Positions 1 through 8,140 of a DNA stretch of 64,000 nucleotides are shown here, in pieces. Positions within the stretch are counted from its first letter, which is position 1. Each line of letters begins with the position of its first letter. The position numbers and the translations under genes are program-made. The notes under the pieces are model-generated. The model was not told the DNA's origin, did not search any database, and saw only the letters and a list, made by a program, of their open reading frames with translations. Origin of the DNA: an uncultured Prevotellaceae bacterium (GTDB lineage: Bacteria > Bacteroidota > Bacteroidia > Bacteroidales > Bacteroidaceae). The stretch spans positions 1 to 64,000 of the forward strand of contig CACYQZ010000003.1 of assembly GCA_902776665.1 (NCBI GenBank), read 5' to 3'.

Positions 1-1
1 C

Positions 2-247
2 TATGGCAATGAGGTGACCGATGGGCGAGAATACACATTGTTGTCGGTTTACGAGGATGGCGAATGTATTTTTACCAAAGACGACTTCAACGCACAAGCT
101 ATCGGTACAAATGGAATTGAAACGACTCGGAAAAACGCTTCCAATTCCATAGACGATGCCATTTTCGACCTGCAAGGGCGTCGGCTGAAAACTGTGCCAG
201 AAAAAGGCGTTTATATTCGCAGTGGGAAAAAAATAGTGAGTAAGTGA
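2..247 (+). CDS. C-terminal end of a secreted protein with a T9SS-like tail (5' truncated)
   Basis: The frame is open from base 2, so the gene begins outside the window; the GTG at 14 is only the first possible start codon inside it. The last 30 residues carry FDLQGRRL followed by KGVYIRSGKKIV, a short tail common at the end of secreted Bacteroidales proteins. It resembles a degenerate type IX secretion (type A) sorting domain. The next gene ends in almost the same motif. No enzymatic domain is visible in the part present, so the protein's function is unknown. Confidence 0.7.
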   Translation, partial: YGNEVTDGREYTLLSVYEDGECIFTKDDFNAQAIGTNGIETTRKNASNSIDDAIFDLQGRRLKTVPEKGVYIRSGKKIVSK

Positions 248-288
248 GCGCAGAAAAACTGATAACAAATTAATCCTAATACATAACT

Positions 289-993
289 ATGAACAGAAAA
301 AATTTATTGATGTTGTTGTTCGTTGTATGTTCTACATACGCGATTGCACAAACTGACTATTATTATTATCAAGGAAACAAAGTTCCCCTGACCCTTAACG
401 AAAACAAGGTCTGTGTCAGTATCTCTAAGGATTGTAATGAGGTTATTGAAAGATTTCGTGCAAATGTCAATGTTCTGTTTACGATTAAAGACGAGACTTC
501 TGGCATTTTTGTTATTTCGCAGTCAGATTTTGAGAAATTGAGGGCACAGGATTTCTGGGAAGAAGACGCAAAGTCTGTGATATTGACTTATAGTTATTTT
601 ACAGAGAGCAACAAGGAGGTTTTTGAAACCCCATACTTGAATGTACGCCTCAAGAAAGAAGAGGACAAGGATTTGCTGACTTCGTATGCAGAGATATATA
701 AACTCAAAATCGTGAGTCGTTCGACCTTAATGCCTGCTTGGTATATTTTAGCCATCACTTTAGACACAGAAAAGAGTACCTTAAAATGTGCGAATGCATT
801 ATATGAAAGTGGAAATTTCGCAGCATCAGTGCCAGACTTGTGTGAATTAAGTGACGAAATAAATCATGTGGATTTGATTAACGTAACCAATGAGCGTCAA
901 GAGTTTTTCGACCTGCAAGGCCGAAAAGTCTCGAAAAAACATCTTCCGAAGGGCATTTACATTGTGAATGGTCGTAAGGTCGTAATCAAATAA
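289..993 (+). CDS. secreted hypothetical protein with FDLQGR-type C-terminal tail
   Basis: The 234-residue product starts with a clear signal peptide (hydrophobic run LLMLLFVVCSTYAIAQ, cleavage expected after AIAQ). No known catalytic motif was recognised in the middle, which is rich in charged residues and aromatics. The C-terminus FFDLQGRKV...KGIYIVNGRKVVIK matches the tail of the preceding truncated gene 42 bases upstream, so the two may be co-transcribed paralogues sharing an export or anchoring signal. The region is AT-richer than the rest of the window. The function is unknown; periplasmic or surface location is inferred from the signal peptide and tail. Confidence 0.75.
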   Translation: MNRKNLLMLLFVVCSTYAIAQTDYYYYQGNKVPLTLNENKVCVSISKDCNEVIERFRANVNVLFTIKDETSGIFVISQSDFEKLRAQDFWEEDAKSVILTYSYFTESNKEVFETPYLNVRLKKEEDKDLLTSYAEIYKLKIVSRSTLMPAWYILAITLDTEKSTLKCANALYESGNFAASVPDLCELSDEINHVDLINVTNERQEFFDLQGRKVSKKHLPKGIYIVNGRKVVIK

Positions 994-1055
994 TCACATT
1001 CCAACAAGGCAAGAGGGCGCATCGGAAACGGTGCACTACTAAAAACTAAAAGTCT

Positions 1056-1673
1056 ATGGAACGAAAAGAAAAAATGAAAAAGAAGAAAAGCGCTCTGCGC
1101 CTTTTCTTGGTGATGATTTTCGTCTGCCTGCTGCTGCCGGTGGGATTGGCTGCGTGTAGCAGCGATGAAGATATTATTCCTGAAGAAAAAGGAGTTCTCT
1201 CAGATTTCTTTGAAAAATCGTTCCCAATTGAAAAGGAAGGCGAAGGAACAAATGTCAAAAACGTTCCATTCTCTGGGTTTGACAATCAAGAGAACGTTTG
1301 TGTCGTCATCAATTCCTACGAAGAATTCAAGTCGGTTTATCAGGGAAATGAACCATTGCCAGAAGTCGATTTTTCGAAAAATTCGTTGGTGATTGGTCGT
1401 GCATGGCTGAATGTCGGGAAAAAATATCAGAAACTAATCGTTGAACAAGCCGATCATTATACTTTTATAACCCTTCGTTTCACAAATTTGAGTGATGCTG
1501 CTTGGGCAGTAATGACCTACTATTATTATTGGGATTTAATACCCAAATTTCTGCCCCAAACTATTGTTACAAACATCGATGGTTCCACCACTATGTCACC
1601 CATCATCGTCAGCAGTGAAGAAGTCAAATCTTTTTTTGAGGCAGAACTTCCTATCACACGATTGAAAACATAG
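1056..1673 (+). CDS. putative lipoprotein, unknown function
   Basis: The 205-residue protein has a lysine-rich N-terminus, a hydrophobic segment (LFLVMIFVCLLLPVGLAAC) and a LAAC lipobox, so it is predicted to be a lipoprotein anchored at Cys33 or so. An in-frame ATG at 1074 is an alternative start and gives a more usual signal peptide length. The mature part is a soluble domain of about 170 residues with no motif recognised. It follows the small secreted genes with a 62-base gap and precedes a promoter for the transporter at 1839. The function cannot be assigned. Confidence 0.7.
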   Translation: MERKEKMKKKKSALRLFLVMIFVCLLLPVGLAACSSDEDIIPEEKGVLSDFFEKSFPIEKEGEGTNVKNVPFSGFDNQENVCVVINSYEEFKSVYQGNEPLPEVDFSKNSLVIGRAWLNVGKKYQKLIVEQADHYTFITLRFTNLSDAAWAVMTYYYYWDLIPKFLPQTIVTNIDGSTTMSPIIVSSEEVKSFFEAELPITRLKT

Positions 1674-1727
1674 ACCAGAAAAAAAATTGAAATTCATCAG
1701 ACTTACGCCTCATTTGTACCGTTTTTC

Positions 1728-1758
1728 TTGCAATTTCCAATAATTTATATTATCTTTG
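1728..1758 (+). promoter_or_regulatory. Bacteroidota promoter for the NSS transporter gene
   Basis: A TTG at 1728-1730 is followed after 20 bases by TATCTTTG at 1751-1758, matching the Bacteroidota -33/-7 consensus. Transcription would start near 1764, giving a 5' leader of about 75 bases before the ATG at 1839. Confidence 0.7.
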
Positions 1759-1838
1759 CAGCGACAAAGGCTAAACAATAGTGACCTAATGGCTACTAAC
1801 ACAAGGGTAATAGAATTTAAATCTTAAAACAAGCATTT

Positions 1839-3245
1839 ATGGAGAATGCAAGAGAACGAGGTAGTTTTGGCAGCAAACTGGGCGTGATTTTGGCGACGGC
1901 GGGCTCGGCTGTGGGCTTGGGCAACGTGTGGCGCTTCCCCTATATGGCGGGCGAGAACGGCGGTGCTGCCTTCATTCTGATTTATTTGATTTGCGTGTTG
2001 TTGCTGGGCATTCCCTGTATGGTCAGTGAGTTTATCATTGGTCGTCGGGGCGGCACGAATGCGAGCCGTGTGTTTGCGAAAGTGGCGCAGCAGAGCGGTC
2101 GGAAATCGCTGTTCGGGGCGCATCTTTTCCCGAAATTCATCGGCTACATGGGCATCCTGACGGGCCTTTTGATTATCAGCTACTACGCGGTGGTGTCGGG
2201 TTGGTGTTTGCAGTATATCTACGCCTCGGCAGCGGGCGAATTGTCGGGCGATGTGAACTATGTCACGAAATATTTTGAAGATTTTTCGGCGTCAGCGACG
2301 ATGCCGGTGGTTTGGACGGTGGCGATTCTTGTGATGAGCCATCTGATTATCTGTCGCGGTGTGCGCGGTGGCATTGAGAAGGCCGCGAAGTTGATGATGC
2401 CTCTGCTGTTCATCCTGCTGCTGATGCTGGTTGGCGCTTCGTGTCTGTTGCCGGGGGCTTCGAAGGGCATTGCGTTTCTTCTTCATCCCGATTTTTCGAG
2501 CATCGACGGCAATGTGTTTCTCGGTGCGCTGGGTCAGGCGTTCTACTCGCTGAGCATCGGAATGGGTGCGCTGTGTACCTATGCCAGTTATTTCAATAGC
2601 AAGACGAATTTGGTGACGTCGGCGGTGCAGATTTCGCTGGTCGATTCGTTTGTGGCGATTCTCGCCGGACTGATGATTTTCCCGGCGGCGTTCTCGGTGG
2701 GTGTGAACCCCGGAAGCGGTCCGTCGTTGGTGTTCATCACACTGCCCAACGTCTTTAGTCAGGCGTTTGCGTCGATGCCGGCAGTGGGTTGGGCGGTGGC
2801 GTTGTTGTTCTACGTGCTGCTGTCGCTGGCTGCGCTGACTTCGCTGATGTCGCTTCACGAGGTTTTGACGGCGTTCTGCGTCGAGGAACTGCACGTTTCG
2901 CGCAACCGTGGCACGCTGATGGTGACCATTGCAGCCTGCGTGATCGGTGCGTTTTGTTCGTTGTCGCTCGGTGCTGCCGACATTTCCATAGCAGGTCGAT
3001 CGCTGTTCGACATTTTCGACTTCGTCACGGGTCAGATTCTTCTGCCCGTCGGCGGTTTCCTGACGTGTCTGTTCTTGGGTTGGGGTGTGTCGAAACGGCT
3101 TGTGCGCGAGGAATTTTTCACGGGTTACACCCCCTTGCGAGCCGCTACGGGGCAGTTGGTTTTCAACATTTTCCTGTTCTTGATTCGCGTGGTCTGTCCG
3201 ATTGCCATTGCTGCCATTTTCTTGCATCAATTCGGCGTGATTTAA
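1839..3245 (+). CDS. sodium-dependent transporter, NSS (neurotransmitter:sodium symporter) family
   Basis: The 468-residue integral membrane protein has the LeuT-fold hallmarks. The N-terminal segment GSFGSKLGVILATAGSAVGL and the following GNVWRFPY form the unwound TM1 region that binds sodium and amino acid in this family. TM6 and TM8 regions (FYSLSIGMGALCTYASYF) are also recognisable. About 11-12 hydrophobic segments are present, in line with bacterial homologues near 450 residues. The likely substrate is an amino acid, but it cannot be read from sequence. It has its own promoter at 1728-1758 and is followed 21 bases later by the helix-hairpin-helix gene, so the two may be co-transcribed. 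Confidence 0.9.
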   Translation: MENARERGSFGSKLGVILATAGSAVGLGNVWRFPYMAGENGGAAFILIYLICVLLLGIPCMVSEFIIGRRGGTNASRVFAKVAQQSGRKSLFGAHLFPKFIGYMGILTGLLIISYYAVVSGWCLQYIYASAAGELSGDVNYVTKYFEDFSASATMPVVWTVAILVMSHLIICRGVRGGIEKAAKLMMPLLFILLLMLVGASCLLPGASKGIAFLLHPDFSSIDGNVFLGALGQAFYSLSIGMGALCTYASYFNSKTNLVTSAVQISLVDSFVAILAGLMIFPAAFSVGVNPGSGPSLVFITLPNVFSQAFASMPAVGWAVALLFYVLLSLAALTSLMSLHEVLTAFCVEELHVSRNRGTLMVTIAACVIGAFCSLSLGAADISIAGRSLFDIFDFVTGQILLPVGGFLTCLFLGWGVSKRLVREEFFTGYTPLRAATGQLVFNIFLFLIRVVCPIAIAAIFLHQFGVI

Positions 3246-3266
3246 ACCTCTAAAACGACTGTCGGA

Positions 3267-4193
3267 ATGCATATCAGGGAGTTTTTCCATATCCGAAAAG
3301 GCGACCGCACGGCGATGTGCGTATTGCTGATTGTCGCGGTGGTTGTGGCGGCCTTGTTCCACGTGTTGGGCAGTCACGACAGTACGCCTTTCGACGAAGC
3401 CGACAGCCTTGACGTTGCGCAGTTCAACGATGGGGAAAATCGCTATGAAAAGGGTGGAAAACGCTATCAGAACGCCGATTTCGAGGGCTATTCGGTAACT
3501 TCAGCAGATTTATTTCCTTTCGACCCGAACACCGCCACGCCCGAGGAACTTTTGCGACTCGGACTGAAGCCTTGGCAGGTGAAAAATATGATGAAATATC
3601 GGTCGAAGGGCGGTGTTTATCGCAAGGCGGAAGATTTTGCGAAACTCTACGGTCTGACGGTCGAGAAATTCAAGCAGTTGGAGCCTTACCTGCGCTTCAC
3701 GACCGACCATCGGCCTGCATCGGAGTTGTTTGCATCGGAAAAATCGTCGGAAATGACTGAAAAAAACGATTCGCTGCGCTATCCCGTGAAAATCAAGGCC
3801 GACGAACTTGTCACCATCGATATGAACGACCCCGACACGGCGATGCTGCGTCGCGTGCCTGGCATCGGGAGTTATTTTGCGCGGAAAATCGTGGATTACG
3901 GTAGGCGGTTGGGCGGATATGTCAGCCTGGAGCAGTTGTCGGAAATCGACGGTTTGCCCGAGGAGTCGCTGCGCTATTTCTCGCTCGGCAAGACGAATGT
4001 TCGCAAACTCAATCTTAATAAATTGGATATCAATCAGTTGAGGCGCCATCCGTATGTTAATTTCTATCAGGCACGTGCCATCGTCGATCGCCGTCGGTTG
4101 CACGGGTCGCTGAAAAACCTCGACGACCTGCGGTTCTTGCCCGAATTTCCCGAAGAGGCCATCACGCGGCTTGCGCCGTATGTGGAGTTTTAG
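3267..4193 (+). CDS. membrane-anchored helix-hairpin-helix protein (ComEA-like)
   Basis: The 308-residue product has one N-terminal membrane segment (about residues 17-35) and then three successive helix-hairpin-helix repeats. These are recognisable at FDPNTATPEELLRLGL, IDMNDPDTAMLRRVPGIGSY and LNLNKLDINQLRRHPYV. The second holds the best glycine hairpin (VPGIGSYFARKI). HhH repeats of this kind bind DNA non-specifically, as in ComEA, so a role in DNA uptake or periplasmic DNA binding is plausible. Related three-repeat proteins are widespread in Bacteroidales and are not experimentally assigned. Its stop codon abuts a GC-rich palindromic repeat. Confidence 0.8.
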   Translation: MHIREFFHIRKGDRTAMCVLLIVAVVVAALFHVLGSHDSTPFDEADSLDVAQFNDGENRYEKGGKRYQNADFEGYSVTSADLFPFDPNTATPEELLRLGLKPWQVKNMMKYRSKGGVYRKAEDFAKLYGLTVEKFKQLEPYLRFTTDHRPASELFASEKSSEMTEKNDSLRYPVKIKADELVTIDMNDPDTAMLRRVPGIGSYFARKIVDYGRRLGGYVSLEQLSEIDGLPEESLRYFSLGKTNVRKLNLNKLDINQLRRHPYVNFYQARAIVDRRRLHGSLKNLDDLRFLPEFPEEAITRLAPYVEF

Positions 4194-4225
4194 GCCCCCT
4201 CCCGACCTCCCCCAGAATGGGGAGG
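4194..4225. repeat. GC-rich palindromic element, intergenic copy
   Basis: CCTCCCC (4206-4212), a six-base loop and GGGGAGG (4219-4225) form a hairpin, preceded by GCCCCCTCCCGA. It directly follows the stop of the HhH gene. The same core recurs inside purL, cdsA and the helicase. Here it might also act as a 3' end, although no T tract follows. Confidence 0.75.
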
Positions 4226-4238
4226 AAAATCGAAATTC

Positions 4239-4311
4239 GAGGAACGAGGAGGAATAAAATAGTAAAATTGTAAATAAATTGTAAATAGTAAATTGTCAAA
4301 TCGTAAATAAA
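4239..4311. repeat. heptanucleotide arrays (CGAGGAA and GTAAATA types)
   Basis: Two units of CGAGGAR at 4239-4252 are followed by a run of GTAAATA/GTAAATT/GTCAAAT variants up to the maturase start codon. The register is close to 7 bases. This places three repeat types side by side in one 120-base intergenic gap. Confidence 0.7.
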
Positions 4312-4312
4312 T

Positions 4313-5533
4313 ATGATTCTCGCCCCTTTCAGTCGCCCCTTTTCGATGATGGCGAAGCCCGTCGGAGCCCGTTGCAACCTTGCGTGCACCTATTGTTACT
4401 ACCTTGAGAAAGCCAATCTGACCCAAGGAAATGGTGTGATGGACGACAAGTTGCTCGAGCGCTTCATTCAGCAATACATCGAGGCGCAAACCGTTCCTTT
4501 CGTGCAGTTTACGTGGCACGGCGGTGAACCGCTGATGCGCAACATCCGTTTTTTCAAACTCGCGCTCGAACTGCAAAAGCGCTACGGCGGCGGTCGAACC
4601 ATCGAAAACAGCATTCAGACCAACGGCACACTGCTCACCGACGAGTGGTGCCGATTTTTCGCTGAAAATCGCTTCCTCGTGGGCATTTCCATCGACGGAC
4701 CGCGTGAGCACCACGATGCTTTCCGCCATACGCGACGCGGCACCTCGACTTTCGACGACGTGATGCGAGGCATTGATTTGCTCAACAAACACGGGGTCGA
4801 TTGGAATGCGCTAGCGACTGTGAACAGTGCGAATGTCGAGCAGCCACGCGAATTTTACGAGTTTTTCCGCGAAATCGGTTGCCAATTCCTGCAATTTACG
4901 CCTGTAGTGGAGCGTGGAATTTTCGAGGAAGGAGGAAGGAGGAGCGAGGAAGGACTTTCTAAGTTGCCTGGCTTCGATGGCAGTGGCGAGTTGATGCCCT
5001 ATTCCGTGCGGCCTGAACAGTGGGGCAAATTCCTCTGTGAGGTGTTTGACCTTTGGGTTCGGCGCGATGTCGGACGGCTTTTCGTGCAGTTGTTCGACAC
5101 GACGTTGGCGAATTGGGTGGGCGAGATGCCTGGCGTCTGCACGCTGAGCAAGACCTGTGCCAACAGCGCCGTCATCGAGGCCGATGGCAGCGTCTATGAC
5201 TGCGACCACTTCGTTTTTCCGCAGTATCGACTCGGCAACCTTCGCGACAAAACCATCCTCGAACTCATCTACAGCCCTCAGCATCAGCAGTTTGCACGTC
5301 AGAAAACCGACCAACTCGCTTCAACGTGCCGTTCGTGCGAGTGGCTTTTCGCCTGCCACGGCGAGTGTCCGCGCAACCGATTCCTGCCTGACACCGACGG
5401 TCGCTTCACCGTGAATTACCTTTGCGAAGGCTATCGCCAATTCTTCCAGCACGTTGCGCCGTATATGAAGTTTATGGCCGACGAGTTGCGAGAAAAACGT
5501 CCGCCAGCGAATGTGATGAACTTGTTTAAATAG
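4313..5533 (+). CDS. anaerobic sulfatase-maturating enzyme (radical SAM, SPASM)
   Basis: The 406-residue protein has the radical SAM cluster motif CNLACTYC at residues 21-28 (Cys21, Cys25, Cys28), then WHGGEPL, and a cysteine-rich C-terminal SPASM region (CTLSKTCANS, CRSCEWLFACHGECP, YLCEGY) for auxiliary 4Fe-4S clusters. These fit the anSME family, which oxidises an active-site Ser or Cys of sulfatases to formylglycine under anaerobic conditions. A sulfatase with a Ser-type motif is encoded at 46421-47974, so the two could be partners despite the distance. A heptamer array at 4925-4952 inserts about nine residues (EEGGRRSEE) after the conserved PVVERGIF segment. Confidence 0.92.
   Translation: MILAPFSRPFSMMAKPVGARCNLACTYCYYLEKANLTQGNGVMDDKLLERFIQQYIEAQTVPFVQFTWHGGEPLMRNIRFFKLALELQKRYGGGRTIENSIQTNGTLLTDEWCRFFAENRFLVGISIDGPREHHDAFRHTRRGTSTFDDVMRGIDLLNKHGVDWNALATVNSANVEQPREFYEFFREIGCQFLQFTPVVERGIFEEGGRRSEEGLSKLPGFDGSGELMPYSVRPEQWGKFLCEVFDLWVRRDVGRLFVQLFDTTLANWVGEMPGVCTLSKTCANSAVIEADGSVYDCDHFVFPQYRLGNLRDKTILELIYSPQHQQFARQKTDQLASTCRSCEWLFACHGECPRNRFLPDTDGRFTVNYLCEGYRQFFQHVAPYMKFMADELREKRPPANVMNLFK
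4925..4952. repeat. intragenic heptamer array (GAGGAAG x4) in the sulfatase maturase gene
   Basis: Four consecutive 7-base units (GAGGAAG, GAGGAAG, GAGGAGC, GAGGAAG) lie in frame within the radical SAM gene. They encode a Glu/Gly/Arg-rich loop that is not needed for the family motifs. Confidence 0.8.
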
Positions 5534-5570
5534 AAAAATCGGCAATCGAGAGGATTCGATTGTCGATTTT
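5534..5570. terminator. bidirectional intrinsic terminator between the maturase gene and tRNA-Pro
   Basis: A-rich AAAAATCGGCAATCG pairs with CGATTGTCGATTTT across a short loop, leaving an A/T tract on each side. The position, between two converging transcripts, fits use from both strands. Confidence 0.7.
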
Positions 5571-5572
5571 GG

Positions 5573-5645
5573 TCGGGATGAGGCGACTCGAACGCCCGAC
5601 CCCTACGTCCCGAACGTAGTGCGCTACCAACTGCGCTACATCCCG
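5573..5645 (-). tRNA. tRNA-Pro (anticodon CGG)
   Basis: On the minus strand the sequence folds as a 73-base tRNA. The acceptor is CGGGATG pairing CATCCCG with discriminator A, the D stem is GCGC/GCGC, and the anticodon stem CTACG/CGTAG encloses the loop TTCGGGA. The T arm is CGGGC/GCTCG-like with GTTCGAGTC. The anticodon is CGG (codon CCG). CCA is not encoded. Confidence 0.92.
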
Positions 5646-5696
5646 ATTCCTGCAAGGCTGAAGCCCTCAATCGCAGGGCAATTTTCTAATTGCCGT

Positions 5697-5705
5697 GCAA
5701 AGGTA
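5697..5705 (-). promoter_or_regulatory. -7 box for tRNA-Pro
   Basis: On the minus strand this reads TACCTTTGC, a -7 element about 50 bases upstream of the tRNA 5' end. A well-spaced -33 box was not obvious. Confidence 0.5.
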
Positions 5706-5748
5706 CTGCAAAATTTTGAATTACGTGCAAATTTTCCGAAGTTTTTTT

Positions 5749-7143
5749 CTACAACAACGCTGGAAGTTGATGAAGTCGGGTGCTGTTCGAACCTTTTAAA
5801 AGGATATAAAAGCCCTCGGGATGCTCGTCGGCAATGGCGATTTTCGCCTCATCGACATCGTGGAACTTGCGGTAGTGGCATTTGATGTCGGCGTAGGCAT
5901 CGCCGATGAGCCAGACGCGGTCGAAACGGCATTTTTTCAGCACTTTCACGATGTGGCGGTGCTCTTCGTCGCTGCTCTCGCCGAGTTCGCGCATTTCGCC
6001 GATAATCGCCATTTTCGGACTCACATCCATCTGATGGAAATTCTCGAGCGCGAGTTCCATCGAAGTCGGATTGGCATTGTAGGCATCGACGATGAGGCGG
6101 TTTTTGGCGGTTTCGGTGAATTGCGAACGGTTGTTCGAGGGAATATAATTCTCGATGGCGTGGCAGATTTTGTCGGGCTCGACGGCGAATTGCAGGCCGA
6201 TGGTGATGGCTGCCAACACATTGTTGATATTGTAGGAGCCGATGAGATGCGTCTGGATGTCGTACCACTTCGGTTCTTCGCCGCGTTCCTCGAGGTCGAG
6301 GCCGTTTTCCTGCCAGCGGAGGTTTAGATAAGGGCTGTTAGGTGTTAGGTGTTGGGTGTTGGATGTTGAATTTTTGATGACTTCACCCACCACGCAACCG
6401 TCGGCATTGGCGAGGTTCGTGCTGTAGGGCGACACCCACGCCGTCTCGGGCAGAATCGAGGTCAGCAGTTCGTCGTCGGCATTGATGAAAACCACGCTTT
6501 CGTCGCGTGTGGCGAGGTAGTCGTAGAGCTCGCCCTTCGTCTTGAGAACGCCTTTCAGCGACCCGAAACCCTGCAAATGCGCCTTTCCGACGTTGGTGAT
6601 GAGGCCGCAGGTGGGCTCGGCAGTCTCGGCGAGCGTGCGGATGTCGCCCGGATGGCTCGCACCCATCTCGATGACGGCGATGTCGTGGTCGGCGGTCAGT
6701 CGGAACAGCGTTTTCGGAACACCCACATCGTTGTTGAAATTGCCCTCGGTGGCCAGAACATTGTATTTCTCGGCAAGCACGGCACGAATCAGCTCTTTTG
6801 TCGTGGTTTTTCCGTTGGTGCCCGTGATGCCGATGACGGGAATCTGGAACTGCCGCCGATGCTCGCGAGCGAGGTCTTTGAAGGCTTGCAGCGCGTCGGG
6901 GACGAGGCAAAGTCGAGTTGAGAGTTGAGAGTCGAGAGTTGACAGTTGTGCTTTTTCAACGACATTCGGGTCATCGACCACAGCCAGCGCACAGCCTTTT
7001 TCCAAGGCTTGCAGGGCAAACTGGTTGCCGTCGAACGACTCGCCTTTCAACGCGAAAAAAATGCTTCCCTCGGGACAGTCGCGGCTGTCGGTCGTCACAA
7101 CGGGATGCTGCTTGTAAAATTCGTATAGTTCGTTGATATTCAT
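5749..7143 (-). CDS. murF: UDP-N-acetylmuramoyl-tripeptide--D-alanyl-D-alanine ligase
   Basis: MurF adds D-Ala-D-Ala to the UDP-MurNAc tripeptide in the cytoplasm, the last soluble step of peptidoglycan precursor synthesis. The 464-residue product has the Mur ligase P-loop ITGTNGKTTTKELI, the central EMGASHPGDI motif and the C-terminal motif VDAYNANPTSMELAL. The start at 7143 (MNINELYEFYKQ) is preferred over an in-frame ATG at 7212, because the minus-strand promoter box at 7169-7176 lies between them. Two heptamer arrays are embedded in frame, giving the non-conserved peptides AQLSTLDSQLSTR and NTQHLTPNSPYL. Confidence 0.95.
   Translation of the reverse strand: MNINELYEFYKQHPVVTTDSRDCPEGSIFFALKGESFDGNQFALQALEKGCALAVVDDPNVVEKAQLSTLDSQLSTRLCLVPDALQAFKDLAREHRRQFQIPVIGITGTNGKTTTKELIRAVLAEKYNVLATEGNFNNDVGVPKTLFRLTADHDIAVIEMGASHPGDIRTLAETAEPTCGLITNVGKAHLQGFGSLKGVLKTKGELYDYLATRDESVVFINADDELLTSILPETAWVSPYSTNLANADGCVVGEVIKNSTSNTQHLTPNSPYLNLRWQENGLDLEERGEEPKWYDIQTHLIGSYNINNVLAAITIGLQFAVEPDKICHAIENYIPSNNRSQFTETAKNRLIVDAYNANPTSMELALENFHQMDVSPKMAIIGEMRELGESSDEEHRHIVKVLKKCRFDRVWLIGDAYADIKCHYRKFHDVDEAKIAIADEHPEGFYILLKGSNSTRLHQLPALL
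6334..6368. repeat. intragenic heptamer array (GGTGTTG type) in murF
   Basis: Five 7-base units (GCTGTTA, GGTGTTA, GGTGTTG, GGTGTTG, GATGTTG on the plus strand) lie in frame inside murF, between two conserved blocks. Read on the coding strand they give NTQHLTP-like peptide. Confidence 0.85.
6915..6949. repeat. intragenic heptamer array (GAGTTGA type) in murF
   Basis: Five 7-base units (GAGTTGA, GAGTTGA, GAGTCGA, GAGTTGA, CAGTTGT) lie near the N-terminal domain coding part of murF. The encoded peptide is QLSTLDSQLST. The same unit occurs in purL and, as its complement, in ksgA. Confidence 0.85.
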
Positions 7144-7168
7144 TGTTTCATTTTTATGGATTGCGTCA

Positions 7169-7176
7169 CAAAAGTA
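7169..7176 (-). promoter_or_regulatory. -7 box for murF
   Basis: Minus-strand TACTTTTG fits TAnnTTTG and lies 25 bases upstream of the murF ATG at 7143. It is divergent from the folP promoter. Confidence 0.5.
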
Positions 7177-7218
7177 CTGAAAAACTTTCATATCCGCAAA
7201 ATTTTTCGTCATTCATTC

Positions 7219-7247
7219 TTGATTTCCATCAGAAATTTGTATCTTTG
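7219..7247 (+). promoter_or_regulatory. promoter for folP
   Basis: TTG at 7219-7221 and TATCTTTG at 7240-7247, 18 bases apart. The short distance to ATG 7261 means a leader of about eight bases and rules out the in-frame upstream start at 7156. Confidence 0.7.
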
Positions 7248-7260
7248 CAAAATTATAAAG

Positions 7261-8094
7261 ATGATGGATATGGACTTCTCTATCAACGTCGGTGGACGAC
7301 TCTTGTCGCTCGAAAGCCCTTTGGTGATGGGTATTTTGAACTGCACGCCCGACTCGTTTTTCAGCGGTAGTCGGAAGCAGACGGAGCGCGAGATTGCCGA
7401 GCGGGCACAGCAGATTGTGGCCGAGGGCGGTCGGATGATTGACGTCGGGGCGTTTTCGACGCGCCCGGGTGCTGACGAAGTGCCGATGGAGGAGGAATTG
7501 CGGCGGTTGCAGACGGCGTTGCAGATTGTGCGCCGCGAGGTGCCCGACGCCATTGTCAGCGTCGATACATACCGTCCGTTGGTGGCGCGTCGCTGCGTGG
7601 AGGAGTGGGGTGCAGACATCGTGAACGACGTGTCGGAAGGCGGTCGCACGGGCATTGTCGGTGTCGCGATTCACGAAGAAGAGTCGATGTTCGCAACGGT
7701 GGCGCAGTTGGGTGTGCCGTACATCTTGATGTCGGTGCAGCCGACCATCGAAACGATGCTGAAAACGTGGGCCGACGATGTGCTGCAACTGCGCTCACTC
7801 GGTCAGAAAGACATCATTCTCGACCCAGGATTCGGCTTCGGAAAGACGCTCGACGAAAACTATGCCGTGATGGGCGAACTGGAGAAACTCGCGGTGATGG
7901 AACTGCCGCTGTTGGTGGGTGTTTCGCGCAAGAGTATGATTTGGAAACTGCTCGACGGCACACCCGACACGGCTTTGAACGGAACGACTGCCCTGAACGC
8001 CATCGCACTGCTGAAAGGTGCCAAAATTCTGCGTGTTCACGATGTGAAGGAGGCGGTGGAAACTATAGAGATTGTAAAAAGGTTAAAGGGTTAA
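7261..8094 (+). CDS. folP: dihydropteroate synthase
   Basis: DHPS condenses p-aminobenzoate with dihydropterin pyrophosphate in folate synthesis and is the sulfonamide target. The 277-residue TIM-barrel protein shows the family motifs in order: MGILNCTPDSFF, DVGAFSTRPGA, VSVDTYRP, IVNDVSEG, ILDPGFGFGKT and GVSRKSMI. The start was placed at 7261 because the promoter box ends at 7247; methionines at 7264 and 7270 are close alternatives. It is followed by an AT-rich heptamer array and then cdaA, the conserved folP-cdaA order of many Bacteroidales. Confidence 0.95.
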   Translation: MMDMDFSINVGGRLLSLESPLVMGILNCTPDSFFSGSRKQTEREIAERAQQIVAEGGRMIDVGAFSTRPGADEVPMEEELRRLQTALQIVRREVPDAIVSVDTYRPLVARRCVEEWGADIVNDVSEGGRTGIVGVAIHEEESMFATVAQLGVPYILMSVQPTIETMLKTWADDVLQLRSLGQKDIILDPGFGFGKTLDENYAVMGELEKLAVMELPLLVGVSRKSMIWKLLDGTPDTALNGTTALNAIALLKGAKILRVHDVKEAVETIEIVKRLKG

Positions 8095-8104
8095 AATATA
8101 AATT

Positions 8105-8134
8105 GTCAAATAGTAAATAGTCAAATAGTAAATT
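8105..8134. repeat. intergenic heptamer-like array (GTCAAAT/AGTAAAT)
   Basis: Four units alternate between GTCAAAT and AGTAAAT with one extra base, filling most of the 46-base gap between folP and cdaA. It is the same type as the array before the maturase gene at 4262-4311. Confidence 0.65.
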
Positions 8135-8140
8135 GAAATT

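Noticed and set aside
2292-3377. 361-codon minus-strand ORF over the NSS transporter gene
   Set aside because: His/Arg/Gln-rich antisense peptide without domains; the membrane protein on the plus strand is clear.
5646-5748. Small gene or second tRNA after tRNA-Pro
   Set aside because: No cloverleaf or open frame with family features; only the tRNA promoter box is visible.
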